A stretch of DNA of 64,000 bases from NCBI GenBank assembly GCA_965178125.1, contig OZ237769.1, positions 496,001 to 560,000 of the forward strand, read 5' to 3'. Position 1 is the first letter of the stretch, and each line of letters opens with the position of its first letter. The translations under genes and the position numbers were made by a program. This stretch comes from Bilabrum cf. latius. Lineage: Eukaryota; Bigyra: Bicosoecida; Bigyra; Bicosoecida. Below the pieces are notes generated by a model. The model was given only the letters and a program-made list of their open reading frames with translations. It searched no databases and was not told where the DNA came from. This document shows, piece after piece, positions 22,154-35,100 of the stretch.

Positions 22154-22447
22154 CTCAAGCAATATGGTGGATTCCCAGCGCACTTGCAGTTGCTGTTCCT
22201 CCTTCGGGTTCGCTGTTTGTGCCGAAGGTTCGATTCAGGTTTGATTCGCCAAGCTGGCCTCCAACGACCCACTGCTGCTCTGGTTTGGAGATGTATAAAT
22301 GGCTTTTCTCGATCAATGCCAAATTTAATTGCCAGGTTTACAAAATCAGCGCAACAGTCTACAGATTCGCACCCGCACCCCCAGATCTCGTTCTGGCCGA
22401 CCGGCCGATTTCAAACATGCGAATCAGCAACCACATTTGCTCTGGAC

Positions 22448-24915
22448 TCACGCCTGCGTCAACGGCCTGGAAGAACCGGCCGTTTCGGCGGAAGAGCTGC
22501 GGCTAGCCGGAGCATCCCCCACGGCCTCCTTGCACTCGTCGTTCAGCCTCTTGAGCATGACCCGCCTTTCCTCGGACATCCTGGGCTCCCCCTTGCCCGA
22601 CTCCTCGAACACGTAGCACATGAGGATCGTGTCGATCGTCACACCGTACACGGCCATGAACATGGACCCGATCGCGTAGGCCAAAAAGAAGACCAGCAGC
22701 ACGGGCAGCATCGGGGCGCTGACTACGGTTTCCGACTCCGGGTTGGAGTACCGGTCGGCCCCGGTGAAGATGGCGTATGCGATGAGTGCCGAGATGGCCG
22801 CCACGAAGACCTTGCCCAGCCAGAGGAAGGGCGTGGACACCAGGGCCAGGGCGCCCACCCGTGCCCCGTTGGACACGATGGCCACCAGCGCGGCATGGGC
22901 CGACTGGCAGAATGGCTGCTTGGTGAGCGCCACCATGATGTAGGCATTCCTGTTGATGAACTTCATGCAGCACTCGAGGCACCAGAAGAAGGACTGGCAG
23001 CAGCACAGCACCCACTGGGCCACCCCCGACTTGTCAGCCTGCTGCAGCTTGTGGCGGGCGTACTCGATGCAGGCCCGGATGAACTTGATCACTGCGATGA
23101 CCCCAGCTCCGAACGCAGCCGTGCCCAGGTGGTACCAGAGCACGGTCCCGATGGCTGCCAGCGTGGGTGAGGCGGCGGGCAGCTCCTTGTACCCGCTGCT
23201 GCCGATGGGGGCGAAGTAGTACATGACAGCCACGAAGGCCACGGTCATCTCGGTGAGAGCCACCAGCAGCTGGGTCTCCCAGAAGAACCCGAACACGTGG
23301 AACACGAGGGCGCGCTGGGCCGACTCGTCCGTGTTGATGGTGTGCACCTGTCCGTTGGGGATGTACGAGGAAAGGGAGGGCACTGAGGTGGTGACCACCT
23401 CGCCGATGGAGTAGAGCTGCAGTGCAGTCGCGGACCAGATGGCCACCACGGCGATGCCGATGAGGATCATCACAACGGGGACGAAGACGATCCCCGGCGT
23501 GGAGGCCAGCTGGGTCGCAGCCTCCTCCACGAGCTCGATGGCCAGCATGATTCGGGAGCACAGGAAGGCGAGGAGGCAGGCGTACAGCCCCGCCAACACG
23601 AAGAGCGCGATGGCCCCGTAAAAGGCCCACTTCCAGTTGGGGTCCTGCTGGTAGGCGTCGTCCGCCCCCGCGTACTGGTCCTGGATGGTCCTCGCATGGG
23701 ACAGGAGGAACACGCCGCCCACCACGATGCCGACGAAGAACCCCACGATGCCGATGAGGGTCAGGGGGCGGGCGCAGCACCGCAGCACGAGCAGGTACAC
23801 GAACCCGAGAACCAGCGCGATCACCCCGCACGCCACGACGATCCAGATGCCGTTCCGGATCGAGTTCACTGCCTGCGTCCAGCTCTTGCTCGAGGTAATA
23901 GAGCTGCCAGTCGACTTGAAGGCCGCTGTCGCGTTGGCCGTGGGCAGGCAGTACCCGAAGAGGGGCTTGCTGTCAGCCACTGCGAAGGGGCCCCAGAGGC
24001 ACTCCCCCGACTCGGGGTCTGAGAGGAGGGTCCCGATGTCGATCAGCTGATCCGCATGCGTCGTACGGTTGGAGACATACAGGCCCTCCTCGCCGTAGCA
24101 CGCAACCATGACGTGCGACAGCCTGGCCTGCGCCTCGCTCGCGCGGGGGCACCCGCTGGAGCACACCTCCACGGCCCGGGCCCCGCTCGAGGTGCGGTCG
24201 TCCCACCCCACCGCGATGGAGGTGAACCGGCCCAGCTCCTCACCGGCGTCCCGGTCGCACGAAGACCCGTTCACGCGCGCGGGCATCCCAGTGACCCCGC
24301 ACGTGCCTGCGACAAGTAGTGGGGTTGGGTGATGACTGTCGGATGCTGGATGGGGTCCGTGGCGGGAGCAATAGGCTAAAAATGAGGCAGATGGTGGGAT
24401 TTATGACTATAGTGACCACTGCGGCAGCCGTTGCGTGGCTGGTGTGATCGTGCAGAGCCACTCGAGCGACGAGCACGGAGCGGGGGCACCGCGCGGGGAG
24501 CCTTCGGCAACCTGCCAAGCTTTACGCGACCAGGAACAATACCGCATGGCATGAGGTGCTTGATTTATCCCAGGACGATGAAGCTTCAGGGCATCTCCAC
24601 CGCCAGTTGTGGCAGCAGTCACTAGAGGCTCGCAGCCTACACCAAACGAGAGGGCACATGAATAGGGAAGCTTCAAGACCTCTCACATCCAGCAAAGTCG
24701 ATCCCATTGATGACTTGCCTGTAGTCACCTTCCGCAAACGCCCAAGACGTCACTCCAATGTGAGCAGCGATGAACAGAACAAAGATCAGTAGGCAAAGGA
24801 TGTCTGTGCAACCCCTCGTCTCCCCTTGCTGCAATGGGGCCTGCACCTGGTTCCAAACTGCATCTTCATCATCCTTGGTATACTGCGGCTTCTACTTCAG
24901 TGGGCTTGCAGCCAT
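22448..24915 (-). CDS. choline-transporter-like membrane protein (SLC44/CTL family)
   Basis: A multi-pass plasma- or organelle-membrane transporter. Exon 1 (24915-24687) starts MAASPLK, has a TAG at codon 8 (24894-24892), and encodes the conserved CTL N-terminus GCTDILCLLIFVLFIAAHIG with the first membrane helix, then GDYRQVINGIDFAG. The intron is 24686-24307 (GTGAGA...GTCGCAG). Exon 2 (24306-22448) encodes the Cys-rich extracellular loop, then about nine further helices, including the family region around YHLGTAAFGAGVIAVIKFIR, CCCQSFFWCLECCMKFINRN and AYIMVALTKQPFCQSA. The C-terminal tail has SEERRVMLKRLNDECKE. The total is 695 residues with TGA stop. The family is secure; choline as substrate is inferred from the family only. 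Confidence 0.92.
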
Positions 24916-25034
24916 TGCACCAGACTTTGAACTGATTTCCAGTCAAGACATTGCTCGGACACTTCTTGATAGCGGAACCATTTTGCGCGGCGACTCGCTG
25001 CTGCCTGATCAACCACTTCGATACCCGCGCCAAC
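24916..25034. promoter_or_regulatory. 119-bp bidirectional promoter (CTL / VTA1)
   Basis: The CTL start codon (24915, minus) and the VTA1 start codon (25035, plus) are divergent with only 119 bp between them. Both promoters and both 5' leaders must fit here or overlap the opposite coding sequence. No canonical TATA box is evident. Confidence 0.55.
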
Positions 25035-26743
25035 ATGCAGGTTCCTGAAGAGCTTAAAAAGACGTGTGGTAACTTCATGAAGCGTGCAGAGAATGGTGAT
25101 AAGCTCGCACAGCAGGAGCCGTCCGGTGCAAAGGTTGCTTATTACTGCAGGTGAATGAGAGCGCGGTTTCGTAGCGGAAGCAGTTCTGCACACAGACGCG
25201 TACGGTTGATCCCAAATTCGCTCGGACGGCCCAAGTCTTATTTTAAGTACGCTGGCAGCAAGCTTGCTCTCGTATGTCCACTTGATTGGCACGTTCTTTC
25301 AAGATCTATGCAGGTACATGGCGCTGCAGAAATCGCTGGATGCCGAGCGCACACCAGCTGTTGCGGCGTTCCAAGACGCACTATTTCAGAAATTATCAGT
25401 AGATAAAGAGCGCCTCTAGATCAGCAAGGCGACAGAGCCGCATGATAAGGAAGTGGTGCAGGGATTCGCAGACCGGGTAATGGCCCAGGCCATGAAGCAG
25501 GACAAAGAAGGGACCGCTAATAAGTGAGTCGTACAACGGTCACTGAGACGGCGCATCGTCTGTTTTGCATTGGCTGGTCGCCGCCCAACAAAGGGTATCT
25601 TCTGCCCGGGAGCTCGGCGGACTCAACTCTGCCACCCATCAGGCTGCTGCTGCGCCTCCCCCGGGCCCCACTGGCACAGTCCGTTGATTCCAAACCGCCC
25701 TCGCTCGCAGGATGACCGCTCGCAACTACAGCTTCGCAAGCCAGTACATGGAGCTGATGGAGCTCTTCGACGACCCCGCCAAGGGGATCGAAGACAAGAA
25801 CGCAAAGGGGAAGCGGCTCTTCTGCAAGGCCCGAGCCATGCACATCCTCAAGGCCGTCACAGAGGGCGTTCGTCCGGAGCCGTTAACTGATGACATGTCA
25901 GCGGGGTCAGTAGGGGGCGATGCGGGCGGTGGGGCAGCGGCAGGGGCAGGGGCAGGGGCAGGGGCAGGGGCAGGGGCAGGGGCAGGGGCAGGGGCAGGGG
26001 CAGGGGCAGGGGCAGGGGCGGGGTCGCACGATGACCCCATGGCGGGGCTGCCCTCCGTGCCTGGGTTTGGATCGGCCTCGGATGCGTCACCCGCGGGTGG
26101 TGGCACTTCCGGTGTGACGAGCGCGGCCTCGGTCAGCTCCGGGATGGGCCCCACTGCGGGCGGGCATGTGTACCCTGGCAGCAAGCCGAGGCCGGGGGAG
26201 GAGGGGTGGAGAGGACAGGAGGGGGAGGTCTAGCACAAGCAGTCGCCGTCGGGGGGCATGTCTGAGGCGGGCAGCTCGCACTACTCGGCTGGATCCGGAG
26301 CCGGATCCGGGGCGGGCTCGGGCTACGGCGCCGGAGCTGCGGCGGGCATGGGCATGGGAGGGGGCATGGGCATGGGAGGGGGCATGGGCATGGGAGGGGG
26401 CATGGGCATGGGAGGGGGCATGGGCATGGGAGGGGGCATGGGGCAGGCATACCCGCCTGCTAGTGCGCCTCCCGGACACGGCTACCCCGGCGATGGAGCC
26501 AAGGAGTATCCAGGCGCGAGCCACTCCGCCGGTGGATCGTCGTCCAGGTCTTTAGTGCAGCCGCCGGGCACCGGCCCGATCGCCGACTAGGCAACTCTGG
26601 CGGACGGTCGCTGGCGGCCGGAGCTGATCGCAGCCATGGGCGACGTGTCGATGAGCATGGGCGAGATGCGGGCGTGCCGCGTAGAGGACGCCAAGGCGGC
26701 CCTGCGCCGAGCACTTGCTCAACTGGAGAAGCTGACGGTGTGA
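25035..26743 (+). CDS. VTA1: VTA1/LIP5 homologue, activator of the ESCRT ATPase VPS4
   Basis: VTA1 stimulates VPS4 in ESCRT-III disassembly. Three exons: 25035-25150, 25314-25523 and 25711-26743, with introns of 163 and 187 nt; the phases join exactly to 453 codons including TGA. The N-terminal MIT-like module has VAYYCRYMALQKSLD and, in exon 3, NYSFASQYMELMELFDD and CKARAMHILKAVTEG. A long linker is dominated by (Gly-Ala)n and a Gly-Met repeat. The extreme C-terminus (RACRVEDAKAALRRALAQLE) is the conserved VTA1 domain that binds VPS4. TAG codons are at 25417-25419 (in the conserved N-terminal half), 26231-26233 and 26588-26590. The C-terminal domain is reached only if the last two are sense. 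Confidence 0.9.
25932..26021 (+). repeat. in-frame hexanucleotide run (CAGGGG)n
   Basis: About 14 near-perfect copies of a 6-nt unit inside VTA1 exon 3, giving an Ala-Gly dipeptide run in the linker. The unit length keeps the frame. It is likely to vary in copy number. Confidence 0.9.
26345..26441 (+). repeat. in-frame 18-nt minisatellite in VTA1
   Basis: Five or more copies of ggcatgggcatgggaggg, encoding a Gly-Met-Gly-rich hexapeptide repeat, lie between the second and third TAG codons of VTA1. The copies are almost identical, which points to recent expansion by slippage or unequal exchange. Confidence 0.9.
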
Positions 26744-27664
26744 GCCGGCCGACGGACACTCGTATTGAAAATTTCCGGGCATATTTCTGTTTCAGCAACG
26801 GTATTTAATCTGAATAAATATCTCCGTTGCAAGTAGACGCGGTTTTGGGCCTAGGACGCGCCACTGCCGTGCACGGAGCAAGTGTCCCGAACTTGCTCGT
26901 CAGCACCTCGCCGTCACAATCGGCGATCGGAACCAGTGCCACAAAGGCAGCGAGTCGCAGGCGTGAACGCCGCATTGGGGCAGACTTCTTGCGCAAAGAA
27001 ATCATATAGATTGAACTACAGGCACTGGTGCACCAGATAAGAGCTGCTCTAGCTGGTAATTTGAATCCAAGTGAACCACAAATCACCCGGTCGGCCAGCG
27101 AACACTAGTCCTCAGCTATCTAGCTGCAATTGCCATGACTGCGGCACATACGTGCATGTACTGGTTTGAGTTGGAGTGGGCTGGGTTCATATGTCCACGA
27201 TCAAGACCGGGACCGGCCTCCAGCAGGTGGCAGCAGGGACCCGGTGGAATCGCGATGCGACTGCACTGCTCCACAGAGCATCCGAGCAGTGATCCAGCGG
27301 TAATGTACATGATACAAATATGTGGCGATATCAGGGTTGATCTAGAGCTGCATGCTGACTTTGGTGTCGTTCCACCAGAGCCGGACGATCGAGCGAAGGA
27401 TCAGCGGATCAGCAGCGATCGTCTCGAGCAGCTCCCTTGGTCTACGGCAGTACCATCAAGTAAATCAACACTACTGTCGACCTCGTGGGGTAACACGCCT
27501 CGCCATCGCTGTTACAGGAGGATCCCGTGAGATTGCCATAGGCGAGCACAACTTGAATGTTGCTCTCTGCGTTTCGATGCATCCCTGCACCCGCAGTGGC
27601 CCGCTGGAACCGCGGCAATCTTGAGAGTTGAATATTTAAATCTATTTCGCGTTCGCACTCGCAG
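26744..27664 (+). other. upstream region of the giant USP gene; probable unplaced 5' exons
   Basis: Two coding-like stretches occur on the plus strand. From 26827 a frame reads through a TAG at 27007-27009 (LRKEII, TAG, IELQALVHQIRAAL) and continues past 27060. A second frame opens at an ATG at 27135 and runs to 27526, where GGATCCC is followed by the donor GTGAGA. That end is in the right phase to join the CTCGCAG acceptor at 27664, so 27135-27526 may be an exon of the USP gene. The encoded sequence is not clearly a MATH domain, and I cannot connect the 26827 stretch. Confidence 0.35.
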
Positions 27665-29090
27665 TCTCTCACAGTCTTAGGATGCTCCGTTCCCAGCAAC
27701 CGGCCGAGCTCAGGTGCGCGTGGACATGCAGGGCGGCCCCAGGGCCCTCTGGGAGGATGGATACGTCAACAAAGCAGGGGTTGTCAAGGTATGGGCAAGC
27801 GTTACAGTGCTTAGCGCGCGACTGAATCGATTCCAGGCCAACAAAGCGGCTCTGCTCGCTTCCGACGTCCCTGCGGGCGCGGCCACGAGAGCAGTGGGCA
27901 TGCTGGCGTAGGCCTCAGAAGCCGCCGGAGCGGCGCATGTGCAGGCGAGAGAGGCACTGACCCCGAGTGACGCGCTCCGGATGGCCCTTGAGGCCGAGCC
28001 GGGCCACCCCCCGGGCCTGGCAGTGGCGAGGTCTCTCCCCTCCTCCCTCCATGCCCTCCTTGGCAGGACGGGCCCCGACCTGCGGAAGCTCCTGGTTGGG
28101 ATGAAGGGGTTGGCCAAAGCCGTGGGGCCCGAGGGGACCGCGCGTGCATCTGTGCTAGAAAAGTCAACGGATAGGGAGGTGGTGGACGTATCGATGGGTG
28201 ACGGCGGCACGGGCGGCGGAGCCAGCAGCGGACTGTGGGGCGGCTCGCAGCAGCAGCCCCTCTTCGGCTCGGAGGGCCAGGGAACAGCGCAGGGAACAAC
28301 AGGATTCGGCGGCGCCCAGCCTCCCATGCAGGGAGCACCCCCACCTGTGGGCCGAGCCGGGACCGCGGTTGGTCTGTTCGAATCGGGCCCCTTGCTGGGG
28401 TCCAAGGCGAGGAAGGGGGGGAAGATGGGGAGCGGGGGATAGCGGAAGTACGGTGACAGGGCAAAACGATCGCTCAACGGAAGCTCCCAAGCGGCAGGCA
28501 ACGACCCAGGATCACGACAGCGCGGGAAAGATGAGGACAAGAAGAAGTGGTACGACCTGGACTCCGAGGTGGACGAGGACTTGACCCCACCACGGGGCAC
28601 CTCGCCGTATTTAATGCCCCAGGTAGAGGGAGAGGGGGCCTCGGATCCGTTGAAACTCCCCATGCTGACGAACGGGAGCGCGGGCGGCAGCGGCGATAGA
28701 TCCGTTTAGTTCGATCCTCGCCAAGGCAGGCCCATGACCCCACCTTCTTCCGGGACGAATCGGAGAATAAAGGGTCGCCGGGGCACCCCCGACCACAGGA
28801 GCGCGGGAGGCAGGCCCGGCTCTACTAACTCCACCGTGGCTGTCACGTCGGGCGGGAGCCCCGTCGACTTGTCGCCCGTGGGAGGGGGCGGCCCAGCGCA
28901 GTCGACCTACGAGAAGGAGCTGCAGGAGGCCCTGCAGCGGTCCATGCAGGACGTCGGACCTACTTCTACGCTGCAGCCGGGCCCGCCCGCATTGGAAGAA
29001 GACTAGCCTCCCCAGGGGTCCGAGGGGAAGCAAGCCGGTGGCAAGTCTGGCTGCGCCCCATCTTCCTCTTCCTCTTCCTCTTCGTCGTCA

Positions 29091-29124
<34 letters not shown>

Positions 29125-32100
29125 GCAGCAGCTCCAAAGGCCCGCTGCGATCTGCGCCCTCTCCCTCCAGCGGACCCGAGGCAGCGAACGATGATGACAG
29201 TGACGAGGGCGGCACGCGGGGATCTGTCAAGGTGCTGTGCAACCGCAGGAAGAGGAACCAGCGCGCTCTGGTGAGAGGGGCAGCTGAAGCAGCAGGCAAC
29301 GGACAGGCGAATGGCGCTGCTGACTAGCCCAACCAAAAGGCAGGGGCAGCCCAAGGCGAGACACTCGCCGCAGCCATGGCCCCTTGTGCCAGAGATCTGG
29401 CCCAGCTCGCCCTCTCCACTATCGCCCGGTTCGGTGGGTGCTTGCCCGGCCCGCGGCCAGCCGACAGCGCTACCGGCAGCACAGATTCCGTCTCTACTGC
29501 TGCTGCGACAGATCCGTCCACGTTGCTGTACGACTTGCTGCAGCGGCCTCCTCTTGTTCCCCCACCTGGTGTGCCCTCTCTGGCCCGTTTGCCTTGGCTG
29601 AGCGCCGCGGCTGCCACGGGGGCCCGGCGGGCGCTGCAGGGGCAGGGAGAGGCGGCGCGGTGGTCCAGCACGGCCGGCTTTTAGCAGCGCCAGCAGTCCT
29701 TGCTGCAGCAGGGACGCACGGGCACTGGAATGGTGGGGATCGTGAACCAAGGCGCCACCTGCTACCTCAACAGCGTGCTGCAGGGGCTGTTCCACACCAG
29801 GCTGCTCCGCAAGGTTGTGCTGCAGGCCCCGGTGACCAAGGAGGACCTGAGGGCGGCGCTGGCGGCGGAGGTAGGGAGCGGAGTGGTCGGTGGAGTGGGC
29901 AAAGGCAGAGGGGGTGGGGGTGCTGCCGCGGGTGGGGAGGGCAGCGGGGGAGAGGACCGGCCGACGCATCGCGTGGTGCTTGCCCTGCAGTCGTTGTTCC
30001 AGTCGATGATGGAGAGCGATGGGGCCGTGTCAACGGCGCACCTCACGCGGTCTTTCGGCTGGGACAGGTCCGATTCGTTCACGCAGCACGACGCCCAGGA
30101 GCTCCTGAGGGTGCTGCTGGACCACGTGGAAGGCAAGCTGCAGGGGACACCGCTGGCCAGGTCACTGCCCTTGCTCATGCAGGGAGTGATGGCCACCACC
30201 ACGCGATGCACGGGGGTGGATTATGCCAGCAGGAGAGAGGAGCAGTACCAGGACATCCAGCTGGACATCAAGGGCTGCCACGACCTGCACGAGAGCTTCT
30301 GCAGGTACACGGCCCCCGAGCGGCTGGACGGTCCGAACAAGTACGCGGCGGGGAGGCACGGCAAGCAGGCGGCCACGCGGCAGACCCGGCTGACCCGTGT
30401 TCCCCCGGTGCTCTTCTTGCAGCTGAAGCGGTTCGACTACAACCTGCAGACCTGGCGCATGGAAAAGGTGAATTCTCCCCTTGCCTTCCCCGAGGCATTG
30501 GATCTGGGTCCGTTCATCGAGACGGAAGCGGAGAGACAGGCGGCCAGGGAACAAGACGCGAGGAGGAGAGAGGACGAGGGAGAGGACAAGCCCGTGTGGC
30601 TGGGAGACGAGACCGAGACCGAGGGTCAGAAGGCTCGGAGAGAGGAAGGTTAGAAGGACAGCAGTACGCAGCCGGAGGTGCAGGAAGTTGCGCCGTCTTC
30701 TGCGGCTGGATCGGTCGGCGAGGCGGCGAGGCCAAGCGGCACGGGTGCTGAAGCAATGCAAGACAGTGACGAAGACGAGGAGGAAGACGTTTCAACCACT
30801 GCCACTGCAGACGCAGTCCGGCGAGCAGCCCAGCAGGCGAGGAGCGGGAGCGGTCGCATGCGGCTGCACAGCGTGATGGTCCACAGGGGCAGCGCCACCG
30901 GAGGGCACTACTTCGCGTTCGTGAGGCCGGGGTTGGGTCAGTTGGTGAGGCAGGAGAGGCTGCTGCGAGAGGCGAGAGCGAGTGGGGCGAGGGCGAGTGG
31001 GGCGAGGGCGAGTGGGGCGAGGGCGAGTGGGGCTGTCTCGGATGATTCGACGCCAGCTGCTGCTGGCAAGCAGGCCACCGCCGCCGGTCCAGCTGCCTCA
31101 GTCGCGCCTGGAGCCTAGAGCGCACCGCAGCACTCAGCGACCCTGCCGCCCCTGCCTTTTGTGGCTCCCCTGATGTGCAGCCTGGGCAAAGTGGCGGGTG
31201 TACGGACTGCGGCTTGCATGGCAGCTCGAGTAGCGGCACGGCTGGGCAAGCTGGCCACAAACGAGAAGGGAACCGGGACGGACGTGGATCCCAAGGTGAA
31301 CTTTCCCGCCATCTTCGAGGCGCTGGGACAGGGGCCGCTCCCTGAGTCCATTGATGGCGTGGGCCAGGGAACAAGCGACACGGAAGACCACCACACCAAG
31401 GGCCCCTACTCGCCCAAGTCGCCGGACGAACCCCCACCCTCAGATGGCACGGGCAGTGCAAGCGGGTGGGATGCGCCTCTGTGGCCAACCGAGGACGATG
31501 CGGCCGATGCTGGTGCTAGTGCTAGTGCTGGTGCTGGTGCTGGTGCTGGTGCTGGTGCTGGTGCTGGTGCTGGTGCTGGTGCAGGTTCTCAGTCGCAGTC
31601 CATGAACGCAAAGGACCTCGCATGGGCCCGCACCTGGCTGATGGGTCTCCATGACTCAGCTCTCGAGGCAATGGACGCTGTGGTTGTTGAAAAAATGCTG
31701 CGGGAGAGGGTGCATGAGCACGTGAGGGCCGAGAGAGTGCGGATGCAGGCCCGGTCCAAGGGAAAGGAGGCGGAGAAGGCCTCTGCCAGCAGCAGCAGCA
31801 GCAGCAGCAGCAGCTCGCAGAGCGCCAGTGCAAGTGGCACTGCACCGGTGTTTGGCACGGCCAGGGCGTGGGCGAACAGCCTGCAGACCGGCACTGGCGG
31901 CCTCCACCTCCCGGCATAGGCAGCGAAGGGTACCGGTCCCATGGGCGGCGGCGAGTGGCAGCGAGAGCTCCGAAGGCCTGTGCTCGAGGCGGTGCAGGCG
32001 GCCAAGCAGACAGGAGCCGGTACTGGCACCGGTGCAGATGTCGCGACCGAGCAGGCCGAAGGCAGCACACGTGACAGCCAAGGGGCATCCATCCCCTCTG

Positions 32101-35100
32101 CATCCCCTGCGTCGGGGCCTGGTGCTGCAGGGCACGAGCAGGGCGGCGCCTCTTCCTCTCCCTCTCCCGAGCCTCAGGGCATTGACCCGGACTGCTTCGA
32201 GCACGGCAGCGTGATGACCCGGGCTGATCTGGAGGCGAGCGCGAATCCATTCGGGCAGTGGTTCCGCTTCGATGACAGCACAGTGGAGCCTGTGGCTGCC
32301 GGCGAGGCCATGGACGAGAACTTCGGGACTCGGCTGCGGCCGGACGGCAGCTGGGAGACGTACGGCCGCAGCGCCTACATGCTGGTGTATGTCAGCGAGG
32401 AGGCAGCCGAGGAGGTGTGCTTCGAAGGGGCCCTACGGGGGGAGGGAACCCCCGCGAATGCAGCTCCTGTGGAGGGGGGTAGCGGGCCTGCGTCTGCTGG
32501 GCAAGGGAACAGAAGCGTGCCGTAGAATGGCAGTTGCAGCAGCAGCAGTGCGGCAACTGAGACATCCGGGCCCATTAAGGGTGCATCGCACGATGGCACA
32601 CAGCAGGTGCCACCATTGTTCCAGGAGCTTGCGCGCATGGGGGAGCGATGGACCGGCAAGGCAGTGGAGGCAATGCACCGCGAGCTTAAGCAAGAGGCCT
32701 GGTCCGCGGTGGCAGTGGGTGCTGCGCTGCGACGGTTCCAGGAGCAGCTTCAGCGTGCTATGCAGAACAAAGACGAGGGCAGTGAGGGCGGTGCCGATGC
32801 CTAGGCGGATAGCGGGGTGGTTGAATCCACGGGTGGATCCACTGACAGCGTCAATGATGAGGAGAGGGAGAGGAAACGGAAGAGGCCGAGAGTGGAGGCG
32901 AGTCCCGCTGCGGCTGGGGATGCAGATGACATGGAAAGTATTGACGAGGAAGAGAAGGAGGAGGATCATAGGAGAGATGAAGGTGCTGGTGGGCTCATAG
33001 CCAGAGATGGGTAGAAAGGGCCCAAGGAGCAGGGCAAGTCTAAGCTGTCATCCGGATCTAGCCGCGACGAAGACGAAGAAGAAGGTCAGGACGAGGACGA
33101 GGACGAGGACGATGGCAGCAAGCCGCCACCCGTGCTTGCCAGGGGTGGATCCAGCGGGTCGCCTGTGCTGGACAGTCGCCATGTGATCGAAGCACCTATG
33201 GACTACAGCGACGAGGACGAGGACGAGGACGGGGACGAGGACGAGGACGAGGACGAGAAGAATGTAAGCAAGTCTGGGCGTGCCACCAGCAGTGACAGCA
33301 CGCGCGAGGGAGCGTCAAATTCTGCAGAAGGTCAGAGCCATGACCAAGCTCTTCAAGAGAGCTTCGAAGACGCTTCCCTTGGGCTGCAGAGGCTGGAACC
33401 CAGCGCTGAGGCACAGCCGAGGGCTCTGGGCTCCAAGCGGCCCAGGGGGGCTTCGAGTGGGGACGATGGTGTGACGAGTGGGTCGGTGGCCGGCTCAGGG
33501 TCAGTGGCTTTGCTGGCCGCGCCTGGTGGAGGGGATGTGGACGGGGCCATAGACAGGCAGGGCCGCGGGAAGCAGCCGTCAGCCAAACGGGCCCGGACGG
33601 ACGATGCAGAGCCCTGTACCAAGAGCAGCGGCGCAGCCGGCAAGGCTGCTACCGCATCCAAAGGACGCTCTAACGGACTATCCGCGGCTGGGAAATCCGC
33701 CCTCGTCATGGTGCGGGGGGGGTCCTGCGGTGCATCCGGCAGCCTCGCGGCCAGCTCTCCTGCCCCCGGCGTGACACCCGGCGCTGCTGGGGCAGGGCCA
33801 GGGCCAGGGATAGGCGGCAAGCGGAAGATGAGGCCCGAATCGTCGCTGATGGTGGTATACGGGCCCAAACGGAAGAAGAAAGGGAGCGGCAAGGGCAAGA
33901 GCGGACGGTCCGCTACTGCCCTGCCCTCCTTCCTCGGCGGCGGGCAAGCGGGACCAGCAGAGAATCCGTGGCGGTCGGTCGCACTCGTCACGCGAGCCCC
34001 GTCTCCCGAGGCACGATTGGCAGCCATTCGCGGCCTCCTGGGCTTGGTGGACGCCCCCGTGCATCCCGTGATCGTGCCGCTGCCCAGGCCCGTCAACGTC
34101 TGGATGCCGCTAGGGCTGCCCCGGCGCCGGGTCCTCCGGTGGCAGCGGGAGCTTGCCGAGGCCCTGAAGCGGGAGCAGAAAGAGGCCAAGAACCAGACCG
34201 CATTCGTGCTGCTGTGCCCCAGGGACCCCGCGGCGGTGCGCAGGGGCGAGCTGCCCGCCGTGCCGATGGCCTCCCACCCCACGTCGCAGGTGCCCTTCTG
34301 GCCCACTCGTGCGGTGGATCCAATCTGCATGCGGATGGCTGCTTTCATGGCTGTGGAGGCCGTGGCGCATTTTGCTAGGGTGGCGGGGCTCGACTGGGGT
34401 GCACTGCACGATGGTGCGATCAGGTTTGGCCTGGAGGCAGCGCTGGAGGACGGGTCAAAGGAGCTGCCGGCGCTGGCTGGGGTCAAGCACGCACCTGCCA
34501 CCAGCAGTGGTAACGGTGCGGCATTGGGAGCGAATGGGACGGCAGCAGGCAGTGGCGGTGGCGGCGGGTTCACGTCCCCGTTCCAGGCGGCCTCTGCGCC
34601 CAAGGCCAAGCTGGGCGGCAGCATGTACGGGAGCTCGTACTTGGCCAAGAAGAAGCAGAAGGAAAAGGAAAAGGAGACGAAGTAGTTGGATGGCAACCGC
34701 GCGGCCCAGATCATGATGCAGTCTCCTGAGGAGACCCGCGCCTCTGTATCCTCGCCAAGCATCCCTGGCCATGGAGCCAGTGGGGAAATGAGTGAAGAGG
34801 GCAAGAACAAGGACGGGAAGAGTGTCGAGTCCGCCGAGGCCGAGTCCGAGCTGGTGCAGGAGAGGTGGCGGGTGCTGCGCCGCCTATGCTCGGCCTGGCT
34901 GCCCAGCATCGCCGGGGGTGAGCTGACGGGCCGACAGCCAGACAAAGGGGAGGAGCGCCCGGCCTTTGCTGAGCACCGTAGCATTGGAGCCGCGACGTGT
35001 TTCCCCTCACAGATCGATGCGGTCGATCCGCTGGCGAGAGGGTGGAGGCTTGCGGCAGCTTCTGCGGGATCTGAAACTTCCGTTGAAGCCCTGTACCCGG

